64,000 bases of DNA from Phialophora verrucosa (Eukaryota; Ascomycota; Eurotiomycetes; Chaetothyriales; Herpotrichiellaceae), in the NCBI GenBank assembly GCA_002099365.1, contig MSED01000007.1, positions 620,001-684,000 on the forward strand, in the 5' to 3' direction. The position numbers were made by a program, and so were the translations under genes. The notes beneath the pieces were generated by a model that ran no database searches, was not told the origin of the DNA, and was given only the letters and a program-made list of their open reading frames with translations. Shown piece after piece: positions 56,601-64,000 of this stretch (within the stretch, counting starts at the first letter, position 1; the number at the start of each line of letters is the position of its first letter).

Positions 56601-56874
56601 GGGCACCGACACAGGCACAGGTACCGACGCAGAGGACTTCACCACGATCCCCGCGGCCCGGTGGACCGAAATCACGGACAAAACAGTCTGGATGATGGAG
56701 CGGTACGCGCACCTGGGCCCCCAGCAGAGAGAGCGTACCGGCGGAGAAGTCGAGCCGAAGTGGCGGTTCAAGGCGCGGAGTGCGGCGCGCAAGGTCCTGG
56801 GGCGGGGGAAGACGTGGGAGGAGCAAGGCGAGGAGGGCGCCGTGCGGTTGCGTCGTGCCATGGAGGCGTTGTGA
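53665..56874 (+). CDS. EMW1: TPR protein Emw1/TTC27
   Basis: Orthologue of yeast Emw1 and human TTC27, an essential tetratricopeptide protein linked to cell-wall integrity and protein homeostasis (family knowledge). Single exon of 1069 residues. The N-terminus contains the family helices (SLRDVIYSDAGVLEQQLSAR preceded by RVRVNFWHQKLLSEE). A Ser/Thr-rich middle region is followed by the TTC27 core: LRWELEAELAQRWTSMGGLK, then LGDITSQPEYY. Three clear TPR-like repeats follow (SLGRYFTKQREYERAAEAFR; SWFALGCIQLELEEFTSAVE; SWSNLAVALLSL). An Ala/Gly/Glu repeat of about 30 residues (GAGAGAKAENEAGAG) near residue 895 and a Gly/Thr repeat near 980 are low-complexity insertions. Codon third positions are notably G/C-rich here. 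Confidence 0.9.
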   Translation: MEHLFPYPKMGTSFLEVLHDTLTRKLLGFEASHAEPTPFIGGVTSRLKFLLNDATQQLSILKIGYTALEAFLQANCTGPPLDFDPEEVIFPETYRRGDLTALREELFQHLSVDGCRPYPLTPHIELFWLAKVIMSNITLAEAGFNGRRARVRVNFWHQKLLSEESPSLRDVIYSDAGVLEQQLSARLAFGGSAAEEHFVEFMVERAVIRTYYGDDALARIDLARAASTRDFQFVLTGALGKRTKFQEHDTSQLVVLAKSRDHEPEPYSSRKNSKAEGVESRQGGLAEAEKSSPSISLPPLHRTATPTSSTKTDYHHEPTSPLANPPVQPENVLLNDDTLLERIHFKATAEPSSSLPSPSLSADAMTHVTSSDSSLPPQLAALDPADQPLLFPMDSAILLATASSITNTSPEDGLVREETLPYATRVLEGGSSNWQVYTQALLVRSRIEGYRARTAERGLLQLQALVDQVIAETSQSVPPSKPESDDTTSTTTTTATTLEGTGSSTFLPKPKPSESASVAERLKYIYQLSPPLRWELEAELAQRWTSMGGLKTALDIYTRLQMHAEVALCLAASDQEAKAVAGLKDLLFDVVDSSTTTTAAQEPVAPGKEKLRSPLPADAPRLLCILGDITSQPEYYTLSWTVSSSRYARAQRSLGRYFTKQREYERAAEAFRLALNISRLDRASWFALGCIQLELEEFTSAVESFTRCVQLEDQDAESWSNLAVALLSLPRPVAEAAALDGQTEEDLDQDQDQSQTNGIASPERRVDPYRHVRDALRALRRAATLKRDDPRIWDNYLTVAASIPPSAGTPWAEIIQATSRVIELRGRKEGESCIDLAILKVLTEYVTEHWKYPSPDEDVEEVVAGEVEAKAEASGVVEQETASDENPAGAGAGAGAKAENEAGAGVAPGAAPVSAPPKRLPYTPRSFLHLIDKQVTPLATSSPKLYTLLSNVSEWRLRPHQSLMQAEKAWLATLTLPLTGTDTGTGTDAEDFTTIPAARWTEITDKTVWMMERYAHLGPQQRERTGGEVEPKWRFKARSAARKVLGRGKTWEEQGEEGAVRLRRAMEAL

Positions 56875-57651
56875 GCAGCTACTACTACTTCTGTAGGGAT
56901 GGGTTGCCTGAGATCCTCGGCGCTGTGGTATGTACGGTACTCGGACTCGGACTCGGACTCGGACTCGTACTGTATGCGGGACTGGGAGGTGTCCGTCACT
57001 GTCATGAGAATCGACTTTGGCAGAGGGGTAGGGGTACGGGTAGGGGCAGGTTGGATTGCAAGAAGACCTGCCTTATGGAGGTTAGGTCGACAAGAAAAGT
57101 TCGCGTGACGCTGGGGCCTCTAACGGCTATTCACAAAATGGCGGCATTCCGGGAGAGCAGCCTGAAAGTGGCCATTGAAGAAAGTCAACATCATTCGTTC
57201 CGGACTTCTTTGTCTGCTGCCATACCCCGTCCGACTGATCGAGACAGCATGCCTAGTGACGGGAGTGGCCGGCTCGCCGACAAAGGATGGGCATTTAGGA
57301 TCTTGAAGGCAGGATCTCAGAAGGCTTGGATTGCAGAAGGAGCGAAGCCCTGGTCCTGACGTTAGAAGTGCCGCTTGCATTGAGCAAAGGTGTAGAGAAA
57401 ACTTAGGAGGGCCTCAGAAACGGCATCTCAATGGTGGAACAATGATTGTGATATTGTCTGTATCGCTTCTGCCGAGCACGTTCCCCTACTCTTTCTCCTG
57501 AATGTTCGTGATGCCCGTCTCTATCGTCCCCAAAGTGACCTCTTCCGTGTCTGGACACTCCCCCCTGCTGAAACAACACTAATTCTATGTCGTGCCGCTC
57601 GAATTTGCATGGATGTCGTCGCTCATGACCTCGTTCTTGTCCTCGTTCTTG
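56875..57651. other. Convergent 3' intergenic region
   Basis: Between the stops of EMW1 and the leftward GH81 gene. It contains a short hexanucleotide repeat, listed separately, and no gene. Confidence 0.5.
56941..56970. repeat. Hexanucleotide microsatellite (TCGGAC)
   Basis: Four exact TCGGAC units plus a fifth with one change, just past the EMW1 stop and so likely in its 3' UTR. Confidence 0.9.
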
Positions 57652-60600
57652 TTATGTCGTCGCTCCTCCAAGCAGAGCACTGTATGTGATGTACCACGTT
57701 AGGGATGCTCCGCCATCGATCCACCCCCAGTCAAAGTTCGGCTGAGTAAAGAAGTTGTATGCTGCTGAGGGGTTAATGGTCGCAAGATTCGCGTATACAA
57801 TACCTGCAGGCCGGTCAGAATCGCCAAATCGTTTGCATGGCTGGGAACCTTACCTTTCCAGCCACCGGCAATATCGACGGCTTGTCGGACTGCACCGTCA
57901 GTAAAGTATGTGAGCCATTCCTCGTGCACAAATTGCTCTGTGGATGGATTGTCAGCGTCGTATGCACAGTCAAAAAGAGACATGCCTTACGTGTCCGAGT
58001 CAAAGTTGAGAAGGGCATAATTGGGATCATGTGGGTCCTGCGACAAGTCAGTGATCAGGATCATGAAGAAGCAGAATGGCTTGACAGACCCTTGGACATA
58101 GCTCAGGTCAGCGCCAAAATAGGTCACATGGTCTGCTTTATTTTCGAATAGGATCCCGGTGACCTTGTTACCAATGAACTGGGAAGGCTGGTTGGTGTTG
58201 TCCGATGTCATCAGGAAGTAGTTCTGGAGACTGCGTGAAAGCACCGAGATCATCAGATTGCCTCGAGCTTCCATGGAGGCATCACCGATGGTCTTGCCCC
58301 ACATCTTCAGTCCATATGCAAACATGGCGTCTTCAGAAGACGATTCCTCATCCTTACCGTCACCTGATTCGAAAAGTCCCTTGGCCCAAGAGTGCCCATG
58401 ATACCAGTCAAAGGATCTGAAGACGGGGAACCACTGGTCCAGAGAGCTTGGGTTTGACACATCACGGACTAATGCGTTGACGTAATCTTTGTTTGCGACG
58501 AGCCAGGTAGGATCGAGATATCCTATGACGGCAGCGGCGTGGAGGAAATAACCATAGTGGAAGTGGTGGTCGTTATAATACGAGTTGCCAAAGTCAACTC
58601 CGGAGTCTCCTGTCACATAACTGGCAGATGACACCAGTCCTTTCCAGTCCGTGTCGTAGAGTAGTGGGAACTCCTGGCGATTGTTCGAGAAGACTTCGAA
58701 GCAGCTTTCAAGCTCTAGCAAGGCAGTTTTGGCCAAGTCTTGCTGGCCGAGGAGATCATGCATGGTGTAAACGAGCTGTGCGAACTTGCTGAGAGCCTTC
58801 CCGCTGTAATACATGCTGTTGAGGTTCGTCTGGGCGGACATGTTCTGAGACGCCTCGATTGCAGCAATGTTTTGGACGGTGGGGAGCGCAGCCGGAGAAA
58901 GCATGGGTGCCCCTTGAGAGCTCGTGGAATACTCTGGGCGCCATGGTGCAAAACCAAGTGAGACGGGGAGACTGGTCTCCTCCAATACCCAGAAGTCCCC
59001 AACAACTGCCGTGGCCTTGCCCTTAGTCGTCGTAGCTAGTGTTAGGTTGGTTATGTTGCCTCGGGTATTGGCGTCAAAAGAATCACAATGGTGAGGTAGA
59101 GCAAACATGAGAAGAGTGGTGTTGGTCGAGTATGCTCCTCCTTTGGACCAAGATAAGCTGTACTGAGCCGTCGTGTTGAGAGCAGAGCCGGCGATATGGC
59201 CAGCAGTTGGATAAGCGCCAGCGGCGTCATCGTATAGCGATTCCATGCTATCATCCGGAAGCTTCGCAATCTGAATATCACCGTACCAATTTGGCAAGCC
59301 CTGAAGCAGAGTACTGGACACCAGCTGGAAGTTCGGAGTCAGTCCGTTGGCTGGTATGGCATAAATCAGCCAGATCTTCCCATCCTCCAAAGTGACTCTG
59401 TACTTGTAGATACCCGGCGCCGGCTGTCCAGCGGCGGCAATGTTCCTGAAGAAGACGCTGCTTTGAATGGCCGGCTGCAGATTGACGTATTGCCCAGTCA
59501 CAAAGGGCATCCCTTGAACAACGGGCATGGTGAGTACTGAACCTGAACCAAGCGACGGCCGAAGATGGACATTGACAGAAAATGCCAACAAGGAGTCAGT
59601 GGTCAGAGCTGTGTTCGGTCCAAACTCTGCTGCTGACAAGATCATCGACTGGATGCCGAGTGCGTTGATATAGTATCCTGCAGGAGTACCTGGGATGGCA
59701 GGGTTGTTGGGCCCAAATACTTTCTGAGACTCATCTACATGAGAAATTGCCATTCCCCAGCTCAGAGCATTGCCGCTGCCCTTGGCCCATGTGAGCGAAT
59801 ACGGCATCACAAAGCAGGGGAAACTCTGGGATCCCAACACGAAGTTTTGGTAGAATTTGTTGGTCTCAAGTGGTCCGCCCAGATCCGAGATTCCCAGAGG
59901 TGGAACTGGATGGCCGCCACGGAATCCGATGCTGTTCGGAGGTGGCCCCAGTGCGACGGGTTCGAAAATGTCCTGCCCGTAGCAGCCCATGCTCAACAAG
60001 CAGGTTGAGGTAGCTGTTGGAAGACTGGTTATTGAGCCGAGTTCCGTCGTAAGAGTGGTTGCCACCGTTCCAATGACAGTTGAGGATGCCTCCAGAGTTG
60101 TCTCGACGAGTACTGTCCCAGTCGTGTTCACAACCGTTGTGCCTGCGACCGAAGTGGCTACAATAGATCCATTGGCAGTAATCGTCATGGGCAGGACTGT
60201 GACGGCAGTGATGACGGCTGTTGTTTCAACCGGCACGCTGGCGACAGTCTGTGTGACGACGACAGTTTCGAAGGTTGATAATGGGAAAGTAAGGGTTCCT
60301 GTCACTGGGCTCAGCGTACCTGTGGCGGTTGCATTGCCGAAGGGAACACTGCTGTCCAGAGGTTGCAAGGTAGCTGAGGTAACGGTCGGCACGCTTGTGG
60401 GGAAAGGTTGCACAGGAGGATTGCCTTCCGTCTGGAGGGTGGTGATGAGCGACTACAGTGGTCAGTGGTTGCATAGACAAACCGCATAAAGAGGCTCACT
60501 CCTGTCGTGTCCGGGAAGCTTTGATTTGCCGAGGTCAACGTAGGCACTTGTGAAGACGGTAAATCGGTGATGTTGACGGTTTGGATGCTAAGATGGGGAT

Positions 60601-60998
60601 CGGTAAAGGTGATGGCAGACGCGTAGCTCGGGGAGGGCGTATCGCTCGAGTCTAGGGAAATGTGTCAAGAACACCGGATTTGTCTGCGGACAAAAGGCAA
60701 ACAAACCTGGCTGCATTGGCGCTGCATCTGGAGCGAACACACCCGATGAAGGGACTGCGGAAGGACCGTCATTGGGATACGAGGCCGAGTCGAGCGGATT
60801 GTCAGTGGGAGAAGCTGCTGCAGCGCCTGATATTGACGGAGAAGGTGTTAGTAGCACATCTTGCCACGGTCCTGGGGCTTGCGGGTCGCAGTCGAGATCT
60901 CGAGGTCTTGACGGACCAACAAACCAAGGGATAGGAAACGCTCCAGCAAGGAATGCCTGTGACACTGTTAGTAAAGCTAGACTCCATCTCGGGTGCAT
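57652..60998 (-). CDS. Secreted endo-1,3-beta-glucanase, glycoside hydrolase family 81
   Basis: Endo-acting glucanase of the Eng1 type that cuts cell-wall 1,3-beta-glucan, acting at septa or in wall turnover. Six exons: 60707-60998, 60500-60651, 58090-60452, 57991-58037, 57854-57937 and 57652-57803; all phases agree, giving 1029 residues. A signal peptide (MHPRWSLALLTVSQAFLAGA) is followed by about 280 residues of Ser/Thr/Val-rich, stalk-like sequence. The GH81 domain begins near PPNSIGFRGGHPVPPLG. It includes DFGNSYYNDHHFHYGYFLHA, then HSWAKGLFESGDGKDEESSS with D846 and E850/E851 in the family active-site motif. The C-terminal exons restore THMIPIMPFS, FVHEEW and YNFFTQPNFDWGWIDGGASL. No GPI signal or carbohydrate-binding module is apparent. 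The donor at 58089 (GTCTGT) is unusual but supported by phase. Confidence 0.94.
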
Positions 60999-63270
60999 GA
61001 TAGTGAAGGTCAAAGGGGGTTGGAATCTTCTCAGTAGGCAAGGAGAGCCTGGAAGGCTACAGCTCTGCTGCGAGCTCTCTGTGCGGTAGGGCTGTGACGC
61101 GCCAAAGACGAACGATTGCACTTCAGCTGCCACAAGATGTTCTATTCCTTTGCTTTCAAAGACTCGAGAAAGAAGCTAGAAAACAGGATCGTAATAGAGC
61201 TTGTCCTTTCGGAAAATGGGCAGTCCAAACAATACAGTCTGACGTCGACGACGGCGATGACTTATTGAAGCATGCTCTTGCAGATTTGAAATGTGACAAC
61301 AGACTTCCACATTGAGACGGCGTGGGATGGAGGGGCATTGGGGGGGAGAGTCGACGCATACCAGAGCGAGACCTGCAGGTTTTGGCGCGGACATGCACGG
61401 CGACTGTGGCGATCCGTGTGTTCCTCAAGGAGGGCTCGAGCTCGACCCGCAACGGCGTCGACACCTAGGTGTTATGGATACAAACGGAACAAGAGCTCTG
61501 ATAGCTAGAAATGACAAGGAAAGACGGATAGGTGGTTTGCAGGGTACGAGAGTATGAGGATCGGAGGATGCAAGGATGAGACTGAGGATGGTTTGTGCAG
61601 AGAAGTCCATCTGTGCATGAGGGCGATTTGTCGTGCCGCCAGCGCGCCATCGTTGCTTCCTGCAGAGAACTGTCTGCAGTGGACTTACCTAGTCGCCATT
61701 CCACTTCGAGGAGAGGAAGGAACGCGAGGATTTTGTGCAAGAAGGAACGAGCGAAGGCAAGATCAGCAGACCACGGCACAAGTCGACAGTCGACGCTACC
61801 AAGATGACGATCTCGTCCTCATAGAAGGCACGTGAACGTAATGAAGCTCATTATCGCAACTGTTACCGTAGCGTCGGAGAAAAGGTTGTTGGCGTGCGCG
61901 GTCCCGTACCTCACAGTGCGATGTCAACATTGTTTTCCTGGCTCGGAATTGATATCGAGAGTCCGTTTACGGTTAGCACCATCTGCTGCTAATGGCGGCG
62001 AGCTCGCCGTCGCCGTGTAGAGTTTAGCTTACACTGTCTGCGATTGACATCAACAACCGTCCGTTGCATCTCACGATGAGCTATGTGCTACGAAGATACA
62101 GTGCACCAGCGACAGTAAGCCAACGGTGCCGAGTTAACCACTTGTATCGAGATGACAACAGGATTAGATTGACAGCAGATGATAGGGAAGACGTGACGAC
62201 CAACGAGCAACGACACCCGATGGTTCATTACATACAAGCGGGAAATATTTCTTCTCCAAAGCCCTGCACAAGGCAAGGAACAGTGATGAAAAAAGATGTT
62301 ATTGCTCGGTCTACCCAGCAGCATCAAGGCCGAAGACACGAGCGTGGGAAAAAATTGATATGCAGGCGGAAGTGTAAGGCCTGGTGACAACTTGTATGTT
62401 GTCGAGAGTGTGAACAAAAGATTGGCGAAGCTGGCGGGAACATCACGCCAAGCGACGTATAAGCACAGAAGTAGATCTGTGTTGTGGTAAGAATAGCTGT
62501 GGTAAGAATAGCTGTGGTAAGAATAGCTGTGGTAAGAATAGTGGTGGTAAGAATAGTGGTGGTAAGAATAGCTGTGGTAAGAATAGCTGTGGTAAGAATA
62601 TAGGAAATCGGGATAAGAATAAGTTGTTGTATTCTACTGCTCGGCTGTAAGAGGGGTCAGGGGGTGGGATGGAGGTAGAACAGCAGAATACAAGGGAAAA
62701 GAGAAGAAAATGCAGAGGTCCAAGAGCGAGAGAGCGAGTGTTATAGCCCGGAGACTCCGTCCATTGTTGCCGGATTGATCTTTTTGCGCCTGATCCCAAG
62801 GTGGGTGTGAGTCACGCACGGCGACCGTATCAAAGGGTCCTGTAACATCAACATATACGGCCGTGCGCAGCCCAATTAGGGAAATGGTCGATATGCCGGC
62901 CACGAGGGTGCTTGATCAAACCGCTCGTAACTCCCTCCCATCAGAGATGCTCAAAGAACCAATAGAGCACTTTCCCGTCCAACTGCCAATGGAAATTCGG
63001 CGAAATTGAATGGTTCAATGATGGATGCACGCTTCATTGGCGGCGGGCGGAGAATCAGGTACGTTTCTGAATTTCTGATTCGTTATGATATTGGGAAGCT
63101 GATCGGGGTCCCTTCATCTATCACGGAGTTTTGGAGGACTCGGGACTATTGAGCACTGCATAGATTGACTGAGCCAGAGTGTCTGGTCTGGACTGGTCCG
63201 GTCCGGTCTGATATTCACTACTTGGGTTTGGTGATAGCCGATGTCTGACGAAGTATACCAGTCGGCGCCC
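60999..63270. other. Long intergenic region with a minisatellite
   Basis: About 2.3 kb upstream of the GH81 gene and downstream of UTP14. Apart from the 15-bp tandem repeat listed separately I see no gene; the longer open frames, including one through the repeat, lack protein-like features. A run of CTGGTC/CCGGTC-type short repeats occurs at about 63181-63212. Confidence 0.5.
62484..62603. repeat. 15-bp minisatellite, 8 units
   Basis: Eight head-to-tail copies of a 15-bp unit, consensus GTGGTAAGAATAGCT on the plus strand. Units 4 and 5 end in GTG instead of GCT and the last unit diverges at its end. Since 15 is a multiple of three, any frame crossing it is a pentapeptide repeat, which explains the artificial FLPQL-repeat frame on the minus strand. 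Confidence 0.95.
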
Positions 63271-64000
63271 TTAAGCCATCGGCTTCGCCATTGGTCCAAT
63301 GATGCCCTGCTTGATCAGGACCCGTGGCTTCGTGGCATCCTGGAAGGTGGTCTTTGTCGTCCACTCAGGGCCCAAGGGCAGACGGAGCGACCGTTCGTAT
63401 TGCTGTCTCGACTCAAATGGATGAGGCAGCTCGCTTGCTAGGTACTTGCTGTTCTTCTTCACTCGCTTTTCGTTCACAATAACCTTGTCGAGTTTGACGT
63501 CTTGCCGCTTGTCATGTGCCACACCCTTGATTGTCGTCACAAACCGTCCCTTGGCTCGCTTCTGGGCCTTTTTGCTGATGCCTTCGCCTGCCCAGCTGCC
63601 CCAACCGGGGAGGCTGTTGTCGATGATTTGATCGCCTTCTTCTTCGACCGTTTCCTTTTTCTCCTTGGCAAACTCGCGTTGTACTTCGTCAGAACCAGCG
63701 AAGATAGCTTGAGCCAATGCAGCCTTTTCGTCCTCTTCGTCCTCTGACTCTGACGGGCTGGTGTAGTCGTCCAACTGAGTTTCTGAGACTTTCGGCATCT
63801 TCACAAGGGGCTTAGCAGTGTTTCGTGCAGCTGCTGAGGTAGCTTTCTTCGTATTTCTATCGTTCCCAATTCCAGGCTGTAGAAGCTCAGCCGTCAAAGG
63901 GGCTGCTCCCGGTGACTGGGAGGAAACTTTGGTCTGTACGGCACCTTTGATAGCCGGTGCACTGGTCACCGCCGGGGTACTCTTCGAGTTTTGGGTGCTT
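63271..64000 (-). CDS. UTP14: UTP14, small-subunit processome protein (C-terminal part)
   Basis: Nucleolar component of the U3 snoRNP/SSU processome required for 18S rRNA maturation; Utp14 activates the helicase Dhr1 in yeast. Only the last 243 residues are in the window; the frame is open through the right edge, so the gene starts outside. The C-terminal hallmark is clear: LPGWGSWAGEGISKKAQKR, then EKRVKKNSKYLASELPHPF, SRQQYERSLRLPLGPEW and TKPRVLIKQGIIGPMAKP. Upstream lies an acidic stretch (TSPSESEDEEDEKAALAQAI, FAGSDEVQREF) also typical of the family. No intron is needed within the visible part. Confidence 0.95.
   Translation of the reverse strand, partial: STQNSKSTPAVTSAPAIKGAVQTKVSSQSPGAAPLTAELLQPGIGNDRNTKKATSAAARNTAKPLVKMPKVSETQLDDYTSPSESEDEEDEKAALAQAIFAGSDEVQREFAKEKKETVEEEGDQIIDNSLPGWGSWAGEGISKKAQKRAKGRFVTTIKGVAHDKRQDVKLDKVIVNEKRVKKNSKYLASELPHPFESRQQYERSLRLPLGPEWTTKTTFQDATKPRVLIKQGIIGPMAKPMA

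Noticed and set aside
59989..60489. 166-codon valine-rich plus-strand frame
   Set aside because: Reverse complement of the Thr/Val-rich stalk of the GH81 glucanase.
62443..62799. Frame encoding FLPQL repeats
   Set aside because: Produced by the 15-bp minisatellite, whose unit length keeps frames open; flanks lack protein-like sequence.

Overview
The window reads as a gene-dense piece of a filamentous ascomycete (Pezizomycotina) nuclear genome. The evidence is short GT-AG introns, mostly 50-75 nt and often with a CTRAC-like branch site before the acceptor, and fungal-type orthologues throughout (septin AspB, Mbp1, Sec7, Met8, Prs5, GH81 glucanase). Genes lie on both strands with no operons. 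The lineage within Pezizomycotina cannot be fixed from sequence alone; a Eurotiomycete-like affiliation is only an impression. All exon models here were made by hand from splice sites and reading-frame phase.

Region 1 (1-25.7 kb) is mostly housekeeping: a PHD-containing MYST histone acetyltransferase (SAS3/Mst2 type), a TMEM33/Pom33 nuclear-pore and ER membrane protein, the septin AspB/Cdc3, a mitochondrial carrier close to yeast Mme1, the pyruvate dehydrogenase E2 subunit (LAT1), a very large Sec7 Arf-GEF, a METTL16-type RNA m6A methyltransferase, a membrane protein with a SAP-like N-terminus, and a coiled-coil protein of unknown function.

Region 2 (26.5-39.4 kb) is more accessory in character: an MFS transporter (nodulin-like/Mch1 type), an unrecognised split gene with an in-frame stop, the serine incorporator TMS1, a fungal-specific transcription-factor-domain protein with no zinc cluster, and a small cysteine-rich zinc-binding protein. 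This part includes the longest gene-poor stretches (34.7-36.9 and 37.5-39.4 kb).

Region 3 (39.4-64 kb) returns to conserved genes: a Prs5-like PRPP synthetase with a large insertion, divergently paired with siroheme synthase Met8; a phospholipase D; a LYR-family protein divergently paired with the Mbp1 cell-cycle factor; a signal-peptide membrane protein; the TPR protein Emw1/TTC27; a secreted GH81 endo-1,3-beta-glucanase; a 15-bp minisatellite; and the C-terminal end of UTP14, cut by the window edge.

Functional links are loose. Septin, Sec7, PLD, GH81 and Mbp1 all serve growth, secretion and division, and Prs5 and Met8 share a promoter region but not a pathway. I see no biosynthetic cluster, CRISPR array, intact transposon, rRNA or convincing tRNA, and no clear undescribed system. 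The most unusual features are very small coding exons (4, 15, 28, 32 and 47 nt), an intron hidden in an open frame, a heavily expanded PRPP synthetase, and two unrecognised genes in the gene-poor part.
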